A stretch of DNA of 64,000 nucleotides from Glycine soja (GCF_004193775.1 NC_041021.1:33553718-33617717), one strand, 5' to 3'. Positions 11,100 through 23,100 are shown, counted from the first letter of the stretch. Notes: a model not told the origin generated them from the letters alone. Numbers and translations are program-made.

Positions 11100-11360
11100 A
11101 AGGAGTGGATCAGTGTGAGGGTGGAAAGTGTCGAGTGAAGCCTCAAGTGTCTAGAAGGTTTTCCAGTAAAGGATGTTAGCATAACTACCTTGGTCGATGA
11201 GGACCCTAGACACCATGAAGTTCTCTATGATGATAGAGACAACCACGAGGTCGTCTTGGTTGACGGTGTTGATGCCCTTGAAGTCCTTGTCCGTAAAGGT
11301 GATAGGAGGGAGACTTCGCTGTAAGGGTGAGTCGACAAAATTAATGTCGATGTCCAAGAT
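11100..11360 (-). pseudogene. Tat aspartic protease region
   Basis: About 68 open residues include RVLIDQGSYANILYWKTF. The family has LIDxGSSADIL, with the Asp-X-Gly triad of retroviral-type aspartic proteases. Here the triad reads DQG and Ser-Ala-Asp has become Tyr-Ala-Asn. The upstream ITFTDKDFKGINTVNQDDLVV segment is the normal lead-in (..PHDDALVV). The protease would cleave the Gag-Pol polyprotein in the particle. Confidence 0.75.
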
Positions 11361-11579
11361 GGCGTGTAGGTGCCACTTTTGGGACTGGCTAGACTATCCT
11401 CTATAGAAAAATCCGCCAGCGATGGTGTTGATTACACCTCTGATGTGTCAAGCGGGGTCTTTTTCTGGTGGAGGTTGTCGCTCATGTCATTGTTATCTTG
11501 GTCTACTTCGGTCTTCTGCTCTCTTTTTGTCCGCTTCCTGGTTCCTGTTCTACTCCTCTAGATGTCCTTCGAGTCTCAC

Positions 11580-12870
11580 TCCTGCTTAGTTGTCTGATCT
11601 CTTAACAAACTGGGCTAAGCACCCAACCTGTATAAGTTATTTTATCATTTCCTTTAGGGCCCATCAGTCTTCGATTTTATGACCAATACTGTAGTGATAC
11701 CGGCAGTATTTAGTTGTGTCTGACCCCGGTCTAGGAAGTTTTGTCTGAGGTAGCTAGATAGGTACCTCCAGGTTGAATTCTTCCTTGAGAATCGTGGCGT
11801 GATTGGCCGTTAGGCGTGTGTAACACTCGTACCTATGCCCTTTGAAGAGAGGTTGGCACTTGTCTAGATTGTGCCTATTATCCGACTTGTGCGCGCGAGT
11901 TTTTGGTTTGTGCTTCGCACTTATTGTGCTTTTGTCCGGCTTGGCGGACTTCATTCCAAAATCTGGACATTTCTTCCATCTGGATGTAGCCCTTGACTCG
12001 TTGGCGCAGTTCATCCATGCTATCAAGTGGTTTTTCGCACAAACTGTCTATGAACTTTCTAGGGCATAAGGTGAGGAGCATGATTTAGATTTTGGATCTG
12101 GATGACCGTGCGCCCAAATTTGTCTATGAACTTTCTGAGGGACTCATCATCTGCATGTGGCAGACTGGCCAAGGCAGTTGAGGTCATCCAGTGAGACCTA
12201 TTAGTGGCGTACTAGGCATTGAATTGCTTGACGTGGGTGTTGAAGCCGTCTATGGACCTAGGTGGGAGTCCACCGTACCAGGTCAATGTTGCTCCCTTAA
12301 GAGATGTAGGGAAGAGATGACATAGAATCGAGTCGTCGTTGGTGTAGAGGTTCACCTGTGTCAGGAAGGCATCCTGATGCTCGTCTGGATCTGTTGTCCC
12401 ATCGTACCGCTCAAGGTTAAGTGGCTTCCACCCCAAGGGTATGTCTGCCACCATAATGCGGTCGACAAAAGGATGTCGACGGACAATCCGTATTGCTTGA
12501 CGGTGCATGTAGGAGGGACTTAGGTCGTTTGCATTGTTACCTATGCATCGGGGATGTGATCCCCCTTGGGTGCGCTCAGGCAAGGTGTGAGAGGATTGCT
12601 CGTGTCCCTAGGGATGTCTGACACGAGCCTCTAGGTGGTCATGATCATCCTTTAGCTTTCTCAACTCTTCCTTGTGGCGTCGCTCTATCTTTGTAATGCG
12701 ATTTTGGAGTTGCTTTAGAGTGTTCGTGCCTGCCATAGCTACCGGATGAGGATGCGAGTCTACAAGTCTGCGATGGGGGTCTCGTGTCTGATGTCAGACC
12801 GAGTGCTAACCATGGAGGGATGTGAGTGGATTGTTGAGAGTCCACGGGATATGTTTTACTACGGCCCAAC
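11580..12870 (-). pseudogene. Tat gag (capsid/nucleocapsid)
   Basis: The best preserved section (12583-12212) reads HPFVDRIMVADIPLGWKPLN, DPDEHQDAFLTQ and GATLTWYGGLPPRSIDGF, the retrotransposon gag capsid domain. Further along come RKFIDSLCEKPLDSMDELRQ (12081-11878) and HNLDKCQPLFKGHRYECYTR (about 11850). A broken zinc knuckle, YCRYHRSIGHKTEDW, has Trp in place of a Cys, near 11670-11700. Frameshifts separate these parts. Several plus-strand frames here are shadows of gag. Gag would package the element RNA. Confidence 0.85.
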
Positions 12871-12883
12871 GGTGGGCGCCAAT
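12871..12883 (-). other. Primer-binding site of the Tat element
   Basis: On the minus strand the sequence just inside the LTR reads TTGGCGCCCACCGTTGGGCC. TGGCGCC directly after the LTR end is the usual tRNA primer site start in Tat and Athila elements. It fixes the 5' LTR boundary at 12884. Confidence 0.7.
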
Positions 12884-13520
12884 TGTTCTTACTACAATTT
12901 CAATAATAAACTATAGTAATTATCTTGTCTTTCTCTTATTTATTGTGATGTTTGTATCCTTTTTAATTAGGTTGGTTCATTATAGGGAATAGTCATACTT
13001 AGTTTAATTGTCGGAAATTTATTAGTTTTGTCGTTATCTCACTTAGTGACTTCAACTTTGAACTTAGCAAAATACTTCTAAAAGTCTATTTGAGGAAGAC
13101 TTGGATTTCGCTAATGAATTGTAAAAGTTGTTAAGCGAATTGCACTTTACGGGGAAAAGATAAAACAAATATTTTGAAGGGAATTTGACGTGGTAGGAAA
13201 TCATTGGGAACATTTTTGTATCTACCAAGGGTTTACTGCGTCTCCATCTTCATCCAAGCTCCATTTTCTCTTCCATTTTGTGTAATTTCTTGAATTTTCA
13301 TTTCTTCTCATCACAATGAAAGACTAGTTTTCATCTTTGTTGGGGAATTTGGTGTACTAGCAACTCATGTAATCACTTCTCCTACTTATTCCATATTTGG
13401 TTTAATGTTAATGCTTATTTTCTGTATTTAATGCTTCTTGTTGGATTGATAACCCAATCACATAATTTTGTATGGTTTAATTGTCATTGAAAAATGCATT
13501 TAAAATTAAGAAATGGAAAT
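12884..13520 (-). mobile_element. 5' LTR of the Tat element (partial)
   Basis: The LTR edge on the plus strand is TGTTCTTACTACAATTTC, adjoining the PBS. The rest is AT-rich and non-coding. The outer end is not defined because another LTR starts at 13521; no partner LTR is in the window to compare with. Confidence 0.55.
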
Positions 13521-14659
13521 TGTAACGACTCGCCTTTGTTACATGAAACTAGCAACTAACTCAAACGGAAGATTTTATAACTCTTCAGTTAATTTATTTA
13601 TGAAGGTATTAGTAAACTTTTTTGTCTCAAAGGCCTAAGCCTAAACACACATCTCCAAAATAAAAACATCACATGATATATATACAACATCATAGTAACT
13701 CAAATATTCTCAAAACATACATATAAACATAAACCACACTATAAGGATAAACTACATAACTCTAAGTTCGTTAAAACTAAACATTGCTTTCAAGAGGAAA
13801 CAAAAACAGATAACATGCATTCACGTCTAGATATGCATATCCTTGAAGTCTTCAAAGACATGGGACCACCTCCTATCCATTTGCTCCCCACGTATGTCAG
13901 ATATGGGATCATCATAGGCACGAATCACATGTACAACAATGCAAGGATAAGCTTACAAAAAATAAGCATACTAAAATGGGATTAAAAATTGACAATTAAA
14001 GCATGATCTACTATCATCACGTATTTGATATAATATGTAGAAATCATACATAAAACATAAGTCTTAAAATCTACATAGCAAAGAATATCATAATAATCAT
14101 TAGTTCATCAATCATCATATACCATCATCATCATTAGTCGGCCAATCATTATAACCATGAGTTATCCATCAAACATGATCATCACCAGTTCAACATTCAT
14201 CGACACCAAAGACAAACTCAACTCCATGAAGATTTCACCTTTTGAGTGATTAACTCAAGTACATCTCTTAATATAGTCACACCTTGAAAATGGATAAGCG
14301 TGGGTAATAGCTTACCTCGAAAAGACTTGAAAAGACCTTGACCTATCTAGGGATTTGTCTACTCATCCATTCTATAGGGCTATTCCTGTTAGCCACCATC
14401 GACAACCTTCAATACTAGGTTAAAGGCCCACCAAACACTCTCAACTTATGTGCCTACTCACAACAACAACAACTAAACTTTAATTCCTTGAGATTTAAGA
14501 TACAACACCTTTGTACCTACCATCTCACTCATGGTCGGTCTCAAGTATCCAAGTTTCACTATCAACAACCATTCATCCCGTATACACTAAAAAGACACTA
14601 AACCTCTTGGGAAGTAATTCTCAACACGCTGACGTGTCACTTGGAGTTAAAATATTGGG
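13521..14659 (-). mobile_element. Gypsy LTR fragment, TGTAACGACTCGCC type
   Basis: Begins TGTAACGACTCGCC, an LTR-like terminus, and ends in ATATTGGGTGTAA, which on the minus strand would be a TTACACCCAATAT start. It has the low-complexity CATCATCA/ACAACA composition also seen in the solo LTR at 19875. There is no ORF. The right side abuts the next LTR directly, so it is truncated or overlapped. No target duplication found. Confidence 0.4.
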
Positions 14660-15161
14660 TGTAATGCCCTAAAATTTCGCTAACTGAAAATCAACGTTTA
14701 ATATATTTCTTGTATTATTTGATTGAATTAGATGAGTTGAGGTGTTGTATGAATTATCTATGTGTGATTGCTTGATATAGATGCTAAGTTATGTGAAGTC
14801 TGTTTAGCATATGTTGAAAATGTGAGATTTCAAGTTTTACCGAAACTTATTCCGGTAAAACCACGATCCCAAACTCGTTAACCATTGGATTGCCTTCAAA
14901 CTTGAACTGTAGGTTTCGTGACTTATGTCTACATGTATTGACCGTTGGGATTTTCCAAATAATATTTTTGGACAACCAACTCAGTGAGACAGGTGCGCTA
15001 AGCAAAATTCAAAACCCGCCAGAGAAATTCGCTTAGTGAGACGGGGCGCTAAGCCCAATTCCAACCCGAGGAAGTACTTCACTCAGCATGACAGGCCATA
15101 CTTAACGCCAAAAGTGGATTTCCGCTTAGCAAGATGAGCTCGTTAAGCAAGATCTACAAAT

Positions 15162-15169
15162 TATAAATA
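15162..15169 (+). promoter_or_regulatory. TATA box of the 14660 LTR
   Basis: TATAAATA followed about 40 bases later by a CT-rich tract, about 500 bp into the LTR. This is a normal LTR promoter arrangement; activity is not shown. Confidence 0.5.
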
Positions 15170-15200
15170 CGTCCAATGACGTAACATTTTGCTTTTTTAG

Positions 15201-15224
15201 CTCTCTCTCTCTCTCTCTCTCTCC
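15201..15224. repeat. CT microsatellite
   Basis: About eleven CT dinucleotides in the presumed transcribed leader of the LTR. Confidence 0.9.
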
Positions 15225-15927
15225 AAAATTTCCACCCAGAAACCCAAACCCCCGTCTCCTCCACCACCCACGACCACCAATGGCCACCATGAGCTGCCAT
15301 TGCTTGCTGCTGGACCACCGCATGAAGAGGAACGCTTTAATCAGAACGGAATCCTCAAAATCCATCTCAAAGATTCGATAGAGAACAAGCTCTCAATCCT
15401 TTCTTTCGTAGTTTCTCTGAGGTAGCATTGACTTCTATGCCTTTCTCCTAGTTAGTTTGAGTTTCTCTTAGTATCTCTTGTGTTTTGGGTACCGTAATAG
15501 GATATTTTTACACTTCCTTTGAAAAGCCCTTGAAAATGAGACGTTGTAAAAGTTACATTTTTATAAAATTGATGATTTTTTTGTGACCTTCGCTGAACCT
15601 CGGTCAAATTGGCATGATCATAATTTCAAAATGACATCTCTTTGTAGTAGAACCTGAAACACCCCTTAGCCTCTTTTATTTTCATAGGGGTATTTGACCC
15701 CTGAATGTTGATATTAATCTTGTTTTTGAAATATATACTAAATTGCCTTTGATTTGGTATATAGACCTATGCTTTTGGATCGACAAATGTGAACATGAGA
15801 GGCCTTTGAGAGACGCAGAAAGGAGCTGATAGAAAGCTCATGATAGGTGAGAGGATTTTATCATAATTTATGACTTTGATACCATAATTAGGGTCAGGGA
15901 ACCCAATTATGGGAATGTATATTTGTC

Positions 15928-17171
15928 CCTGTGAGATGAAGGAACTATGAATGTAAGAAGAGCAAGAAAGCACCCTCTTGTATCCAAATATGAAGCTTTC
16001 TGAATGAAGAATTGTGAAACCATTTCAAAACTTCAAACAAGATTCACCCATATTGTGAATCACTTGCTTGATCTTGGAAAACCGTTTGAAGATGATGAGC
16101 TAAACATCAAGATTCTCAATTGTCTTACAAGAACTTTGGAACCAAAGATCACAGCGACCAAGGAATCCAAGGACTTAACATCAATGTCGATGGAAGATCT
16201 CTTCGGAAAATTGCTTGTGTATGAACATGGGTTGATTCAACAAACTCGTGTAGAAGAAACATAAAATAAAAGAAAAGGAATTGCACTCAAGGTTAGTTCT
16301 TCAAAGGAAGATTGCAAAGAAAGCTCTAGTGATGACGAAGATGTAGAGAATTTAAGCTTGATGGTAAAGAAGTTTAGGAAATTTCTCAAACAATCCAAAA
16401 ATAGAAAATTCTCTAAACCTTCAAAAAAAGATAGAAAACAACAACAACACCTTTACATGCTTCAAATGCGGGAAGCAGGGCCATATCAAATCAGAATGTC
16501 CAATCTACCTTAGAAAACAACTTGCTGAAAAGAAAGGAAAGAAGGATAGAAAATAGAAAAAGGCCTACATAGCTTGGGAAGAAAATGCATTCACATCCTC
16601 TGATTTTTCTAGTGAAGAAGAAGTTGCAAATGTGTGCTTGATGGCTGATTTAATGGATGACTACTCAACCATTGAAGAAATTGAGGTAAATTCTGAATTT
16701 GAAGAAGTTTTGGAAGCATTTAATGAAATGCATGAAGAAGCACAAAGACCTTCTATTTCAAACAATAAACTGAGACGCGGTCTAAAATTTCATATCACTA
16801 AATTGTCTTCAACACAAAGTGAGTTGGAAAAACTGAGACAAGAAAATGAAAAACTTATTTCAACTTATAAAGCCACTGGTTGTGTTTGTGCTTCTACTTC
16901 TCTTAATATGGATGGTTACAAATCTTTACAAATTATGTTTGAAAACTTCAAAAAGGATCACTATGAAGAACGTATGAAGTTGCAAAATGAGCTTTCTTAT
17001 CTTAAAGACCTTTTTAGAAAAATGAACAGAGGAAAGATTGACCTCAGTCACTTGCTCAGTGTGCAAAAGCATACTACCAATAAGACTAGTTTGGGGTATA
17101 ACAACCTTTTCAAAGAAAATCAAGTTTTCATCCTCCAAAAAGGTGAACTCAAACAAAGTCTCCAAAAATAA
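15928..17171 (+). pseudogene. Sirevirus gag
   Basis: Starts inside the capsid-like UBN2 domain: GTMNVRRARKHPLVSKYEAF, a stop, then MKNCETISKLQTRFTHIVNH and LGKPFEDDELNIKIL (16004-16263). A CCHC zinc knuckle, CFKCGKQGHIKSECP, is at 16458-16502 in a shifted frame. The long C-terminal part (16632-17171, 179 residues) is acidic then coiled-coil, with SELEKLRQENEKL. Extended gags with C-terminal coiled coils are typical of Sireviruses. At least one stop (after RVEET, 16262) and two frameshifts. Confidence 0.85.
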
Positions 17172-18300
17172 AAACATAGTGCATTTTGATCGTACAGCAA
17201 AGACTTGTCATTATTTCATGAAAAGAGGGCACACATCTTACAAATGTTATATTAGAAGATTTGAATTTCCTAGAGGTAAATGTGTTTGGATTCCTAAAGA
17301 TTTAATTGTGAAAATTAACCCCAATGGACCCAACCTCAATTGGGTACCACCTTTCTATAATTATTTTTTCTTGTATGTGTGTCTAAAAGCAAGAGACTCA
17401 CTATGGTACTTGGATAGTGGCTGCTCTAGGCACATGACTGGTGACATGTCTAAACTTACTGACTTTGTATCAAAGGAAGAAGGATATGTCACTTTTGGAG
17501 ACAACAATAAGGGAAGAATTATGGAAGAAGGAAATATTGGAAATTAGCACAAGACAAATAAAAAATGTTTTGTATGTTGATGGACTTAAGCACAATCTCT
17601 TGAGCATAAGTCAACTATGTGATAAAGGCTTCAAAAATGAATTTAACAAGAATTGTTGTCTCATTTGTGAAACTAAATCTGGTAAGGTTGTTCACATAGG
17701 TAAAAGAATAGGTAATATCTACATGCTTAATATTGAACATGCATCATTTCATGAACTTAGTTGCTTGGTAAGTAAGATTGATGATTCTTGGCTATGGCAT
17801 CATAGGGCTGCACATATAAACATACATCATCTCAATCATCTAGTTAAAAAGTACTTAGTAATTGGTATTTCAAAACTCAAGTTTGAGAAAAATAAATTGT
17901 GTTAAGCATGTCAAAAGGGGAAACAAGTTAAAAACTCTTTTCAAAGTAAAAACGTTGTTTCTACTTCAAAACCCCTTAAACTACTTCATATAGATTTATT
18001 TGGACCATCAAGAACTATGAGTTTAGATGATTATTCAAGGTTCACTTGGACTTTCTTTTTGAAAACCAAAACTAATGTTTTTTGCAAACTTGCCGAAGTT
18101 ATTCAAAATGAGAAAGGTCTTCACATTGTTTCTATTAGAAGCGATCATGTTGGGGAATTTCAAAATGAGTATTTTGAAAAAAAAAAATTGAAGAAAATGG
18201 AATTCACCATAATTTTTCTTCCCCAAGAGCACCTCAACAAAATTGTGTTGTGGAGAGGAAAAATAGATCTCTTGAAGAAGGAGCTAGAACTCTTCTAAAT
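17172..18300 (+). pseudogene. Sirevirus protease and integrase
   Basis: A CHYFMKRGHTSYKC box near 17208-17250 resembles a second zinc knuckle with one Cys changed to Phe. The protease site is WYLDSGCSRHMTGD (about 17406-17447). Integrase follows: HHCC residues in WHHRAAHINIHHLNHL and, after a stop, ACQKGKQ (about 17907). HIDLFGPS carries the first Asp, SIRSDHVGEF the second, and the Glu lies in VVERKNRSLEEGARTLL, reached by a frameshift near 18240. Four frame breaks. Confidence 0.85.
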
Positions 18301-18963
18301 GAAACAAAGTTATCAATGTACTTTTGGGCTGATGTTATGAGTATTGTTTGCTATACTCTCAACAAGCTTCTTATAAGACTTATTCTAAAGAAAATTCCTT
18401 AAGAGCTTTACTAAGGAAGAAAACCAAATATATCTCATTTAAAGGTTTTTGGATGTAAATGATCTGTTTTAAACAATAGAAAAGAATCTCTTGGCAAATT
18501 TGATGCAAAAGCCGATGAGGCTATTTTTCTTGGTTATTCATTGCAAAGCAAAGCATATAGAGTGTTTAATAGAAGAACTATGTGTATGGAAGAATCTGCA
18601 CATGTTGTTTGTGATAAAACTAACTCTATTATTCAAGAAAATACTTTGGAAGATGAAGATGCGGGTTTTTCAGATAAGGACACTGCACTTGAAGATGAAA
18701 CCAAAGTGAAAGATCTTGAACAAAACAAGGAAATCACTACTACACCTCCTAAAGACCTCCCAAGAGAATGGAGAACTCAAAGAGACCTCTCCTTGGACAA
18801 CATAACCAGTGAAATATCAAAGGGAGTATCTACTTACTCTAGACTTAGGATTTTCTGCAACAACATGGTTTTTGTTTCTTAGATTAAACCAAGAAACATA
18901 GATGAAGCTTTGTATGATGAGCATTGGTTGTTGGCTATGCATGAAAAGTTAAATCAGTTTAGT
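18301..18963 (+). pseudogene. Sirevirus integrase C-terminus and start of RT
   Basis: Reading continues through YFWADVMSIVCYTLNKLL, then KFDAKADEAIFLGYSLQSKA, the conserved Copia GKFDxKxDxGIFLGY block (18497-18545), and an acidic linker. RT begins with IKPRNIDEALYDEHWLLAMH (about 18880-18945) and stops abruptly at LNQF. The fingers, palm and YVDD box that should follow are absent (see RNase H entry). Confidence 0.8.
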
Positions 18964-19542
18964 TAAAAGGATCATTAAGTATCTTAAGGGCACAACCAAT
19001 GTTGTTTTGTGGTATCGCAAAGGTACCTCCTTAAATCTAATTGTCTTTTTAGATTCTGATTTTGCAGGATGCAAGTTAGATAGGAAAAGCACAAGTGGGA
19101 CCTGCCATCTCTTAGGAAGCTCACTTGTATCTTGGAACTACAAGAAATAAGCCTATCTAGCACTATCCATTATGCAAAAGCAGAATATATTGCAGCTGGA
19201 AGTTGTTGTTCTCAAAGTCTCTGAATGAAACAATACCTAGAAGACTTTGGAGTAATCCTTTATCACATTCCCTTGAAATGTGACAACACAAGTGCTGTTA
19301 ATTTTTCTACAAATCTTGTCATGCATTCTAGAAATAAACATATAGAGATTAGGCATCACTTTCTTAGAGGTCTTGTATCAAAAGGTGATTGTTGCATGAA
19401 GTTTGTTGACAGTGAACATCAACTACCTAACATCTTCTCTAAACCTCTTCTTAGAGATGGGTTCTTCTTTATTAGGAATGAACTAGGTATCCTAAATAGA
19501 TCTAGTGTTGAATTATGTTATGCTTTAGTACATGTAGCTTGA
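18964..19542 (+). pseudogene. Sirevirus RNase H after an internal RT deletion
   Basis: Directly after LNQF comes VKRIIKYLKGTTNVVLWYRK and DSDFAGCKLDRKSTSGT, the RNase H entry of Copia pol. So the whole RT catalytic core, several hundred codons in a normal element, is missing at 18963. The last 105 residues (19225-19542) include HSRNKHIEIRHHFLR, the conserved KHI-HHF box, and LPNIFSKPLLRDGF, the usual end of pol. The ACS-type first Asp is in DSDFAG. Confidence 0.88.
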
Positions 19543-19639
19543 TATATATGCTCTCTATGTTTGTCATTTTTTTAATATCTTTGTATGTTGATATGTGATT
19601 GAATATCACTTTCTAAAAAATACGTGTTTTTCTCTGCCT

Positions 19640-19869
19640 TTCGTGTGTTTCATGATTTTAATCGATTACACAGTGTTGTTATGTGATTATCAGTCTTTGA
19701 AACTTTTTGTTTTAATCGATTACCCCATGATTTAATCGATTACCATACATGTTTTTGTGGTTCTATGGTTTAAGGTTTTTTGTTATAATTGATTATTGCA
19801 TCATATTAATCGATTACATGTTTTGGTTTACATCCTTTTTTGGCTTTGCATTTTGATGTAATCGATTAC
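19640..19869. repeat. ATCGATTA palindrome array between pol and envelope-like ORF (left part)
   Basis: TAATCGATTA-type motifs occur near 19658, 19711, 19732, 19787 (degenerate), 19808 and 19857. The same array continues beyond the inserted solo LTR at 22550-22805. These are half- or full-palindromes like those in Sirevirus LTRs, here in the body of the element. Confidence 0.8.
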
Positions 19870-19874
19870 GGCTT

Positions 19875-22544
19875 TGTGACACCCTCTACCCCATACATAT
19901 ATGTACTAATAAAAGGAAAAGAAATCATAATTAATTAAAAGTTTTTAAAACACATTTAAAAAGAAACCTTTCAACAGGGTAAAAGGCTCACATTCACTTT
20001 TTTTTACATCATATTCTAATTTGTCCAAATAAATAATAAAGTCATCTCAACTCAAACAAGATCGTCTAAGACTTCATACAATTAATATAGAAACCTATAC
20101 CCCAATGTCACATCCTATCAGAGCATGGTGTCTCGACGTCCTTCAGCACAAGGTTCCTTAAAGTAATTCAACTAGTCATCTGCTCCCCCGAACACAAAGT
20201 TCAAGATCATCACAGGATCCAAACACAAACAACACACAGGGAATGAGTTATCACATTCCTAACTAATGGAGAGAAATAAGATAACATGTAGGCATAAATA
20301 TCATATAAAAAAATAAAACTTAAACATAGCTCACGTCATTTCACCATTTTGTCGCCCAACATCACATCACAACACAACACATCTCATTAATTTTCACAAC
20401 ATTCACGTACTCAAGGATCAAAACACAATATCACCAAGTCAATCAATATCTATCAATACACAAGCGTTATGCAATATATACACTAAGACTCAATACTATA
20501 TGCAATGTAGTACCATGTCAGTGAAAAACCTCGTCGGATGCCTAGGAGTACATGACAAGACAAACCACACACTAGTAAGTCAAGTCACTCTCACTAGGTA
20601 AAATCATAGGGAGACCAGTCAAGGTCACGCTGTTTTGCAAGAATGCTCTAACCATGTGGGATCGGCACAGGCTTAACGGAGCACTCAAACCAGGTGTATT
20701 TACCCCCAAGGCCTACACTCCGAAGAGTCCGTCAGGGCCTCTTCCTCATAATTCAGGTCCAACCCAGAAAATATTTTAGCATACAAACTCTATCTATGAA
20801 CTGTACAAAACACATGACTCCTTAATTGTTCTCAAAATAGTTTTATCTCATTGCGCTTGTGATTAAACTCAGCGAGTCCCCATAGTCGTTCCCATCATAA
20901 TACTTGTCGCGCGTTAACTCGTCACCCTTGAAGGGTCTTATTATTAGTTCGTCGCCCTTGAAGGATCTTATAGTTGTGTTATTGTACAATGCATAGCTTA
21001 CAACTCAATGCACACAACATCTCAATGCACTAATATATTACAAGTCAATACATACTAAATTTATCACATATATTCGGTCTCAATCACAATGGTATAATCC
21101 TAAAATAACATGTTATCACACCTCATGAATCATACACACTTTACCTATGAACTATGCAATACACATAACTACTCAATTGTTTTCAAAATCATTTTAACTT
21201 GTCGCGCTTGTGATTAAACTCGTCGGGTTCCTACAGTGGATCTCATCACAATACTCGTCGCCCTTAACGGGTCTTACAATTGTGTGATTGCAGAGTTCAT
21301 AGCTCATAACTCAATATCCACATCTCATTTCAATACACATGTATTTCATCATTCATCACAAGTTCAATTTATCATATACTCACAATTTGAATCACCATTT
21401 CATAATCTCAACATAACAATTTATGCAAAAGGTTTATCACAACATGGGGAGTAAAACCCCTCAAATAATTTCACATAATTATATCAAAATCATGGGTCAA
21501 AACACAAAAACATCAAGAGCGCTCAAGTTTATCAATTAATTCTCATCAAAACATCAATTGGTACATAAAACACAACAATATTGTATTTATAATCGTAAAG
21601 GAAAAATTGTAATTCAATAAACATCCCAAAATAAACCCCAATTTAATCCTCTAAGGATCCCTACACATGTTCATTCTAACCTCAATTGCGATAAACTCAT
21701 CCCTTACCTTTAAGCGGGCTCACGTGTGCATTGTGACAGCAATAGCGGCATCTCTAGCGGTTTTCTAAGATTCCTCCAGTTTTTCCTCCAACTGCTCTGA
21801 TAGGGTTCCCAAACATCAGAGAGAAGGAGAAGGGATTGAAGCCTCTATTTTGTATTGTCTTTGTGCGATTCAGTTTCTCTCTCCAGGAATCTTACTTCTC
21901 AAATCCCAACGGTGGAAGTGTGCAGTAATGAATCTCAAACCACATATCAAAATTTCATGACAATATAACGGCTACCAAGTCCAGGATCGTAGTTTTACTG
22001 AGACAGTTTTAGATTTCTACGGGAAAAGAAAAAGTTTCGATAAAAAGAGTTTTTCTCTCCGCTTCGATATTTTTTTGTAATTTCCAACGGTTAGAATGTT
22101 TGTAAATGAGTTCTGAGATTGTTACTCAAATTTCACAATGATCCAACTGTAAATGAGTCCAAGATCATCATTTTTCTAAGATAGGTTTGGTGGTATGCGG
22201 GAAAAAGAGAGGGTTTTGGGAGGAAGAGTGGAGAAAACAAAATTGAGAGAAAGAGGAGGCATCGTCAGTGTAAAAACTGACCTAACACGTCTCTATTTAT
22301 AGTTAGGGTACTTAAAACTTATCATTTACTCTATTTATTTATTCTTATCATTTTATAAAACAAACTCTATTTTATTCCCTATCAAATGAATAAATAAAAT
22401 ACCCTTTTTATTTTCTCTCAAACCATTATTTTAATTAATAAAGTTATTTCTCCTTATTTATTTTATTATAAAAAAAACTTATCATTTTTTAAAGCTCTAT
22501 TTATTTACAAATAACAATTAGTTTACAAAATATGGGATGTTACA
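19875..22544 (-). mobile_element. Ty3/gypsy-type solo LTR, 2670 bp, target duplication GGCTT
   Basis: Begins TGTGACACCC and ends GGGATGTTACA, with GGCTT on both sides (19870-19874 and 22545-22549). Removing it restores the palindrome array of the Sirevirus. On the minus strand it starts TGTAACATCCC and carries TATAAATA (22294-22301), giving the orientation. No coding sequence. The interior is CA- and AT-rich with repeats such as GTCGCCCTTGAAGG(G/A)TCTTA at about 20920-20970. The family is not identified by sequence alone. Confidence 0.92.
22294..22301 (-). promoter_or_regulatory. TATA box of the solo LTR
   Basis: TATAAATA on the minus strand, about 245 bp from the LTR 5' edge, next to AGAGACGTGT. 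A solo LTR with an intact promoter could drive transcription leftwards into the decayed pol. Not shown to be active. Confidence 0.45.
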
Positions 22545-22549
22545 GGCTT

Positions 22550-22805
22550 CATTTTAATTGATTACATGCTATGGTTTATAGCTTCTTTTGGCTTTGTATT
22601 TTATTTTCATCGATTACCTTACATCTTAATCGATTACAAAGGCCACATTGGGAGTTTTCTAGCATATTTAATCGATTACACCTACATTTTAATCAATTAC
22701 TTACATCAGCTTTTGGTTTTTGGTGAAAACAAGGGCCAATTTAATTGATTAACATGTAACTTTAATCGATTACTTGCATATTTTTGTGTGTTGTAATCTA
22801 TTACA
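22550..22805. repeat. ATCGATTA palindrome array (right part)
   Basis: Variants of AATCGATTAC occur near 22556, 22610, 22627, 22670, 22690, 22743, 22766 and 22795. The spacing is 16-60 bp. Several have decayed by single changes (AATTGATTAC, CATCGATTAC). Confidence 0.8.
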
Positions 22806-23100
22806 TCTCTTCATCTTCACCACATCAACCACCATTACTACTGCATTTACTCCCACCACCCATCTCAGCCAACCAAAACGCCTCAGCCTCTCTTTATAAG
22901 CCAACCTTACCCTATCCATAAATCACACCAACACCTCCTTTAAAATCTCCAGTTACCACCCATCTCTGAACCCAAACATATTCTGCTATCAAACCCTTTG
23001 TCTCCTCTTCAAGAGGGCAAGCAATCCTTCAAGAGCATAGCAAAAGGCAAAAACTTCCAAAAGGAAGCAAGAAGAATGTTCATAGGCTACTATCAACCAT

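Larger units (their letters stand above)
1..13515 (-). mobile_element. Decayed Tat/Ogre-clade Ty3/gypsy retrotransposon
   Basis: Read on the minus strand the order is LTR, PBS, gag, protease, RT, RNase H, integrase, repeat-rich 3' region and an antisense ORF, which is the Tat-lineage layout. Individual domains are listed separately. The 3' LTR is not seen and presumably lies left of base 1. Stop codons and frameshifts occur in every domain, the RT motif is altered, and three LTRs of other families are inserted. The element cannot be autonomous. Right boundary is approximate because another LTR begins at 13521. Confidence 0.85.
14660..15925 (+). mobile_element. Gypsy LTR with promoter, TGTAATGCCCTAAAATTTCG type
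   Basis: Starts TGTAATGCCCTAAAATTTCG and carries several GCGCTAAGC / CGCTTAG motifs (14995-15150) and a TATA box, TATAAATA, at 15162-15169. A CT-rich leader follows, which is the layout of a plus-oriented LTR promoter. The right end is inferred from where Sirevirus gag similarity begins; no target duplication seen. A plus-oriented LTR here may have replaced the missing 5' end of the Sirevirus. Confidence 0.45.

Noticed and set aside
11842..12069. Plus-strand frames opposite Tat gag
   Set aside because: No family features; the minus-strand gag reading explains the sequence.
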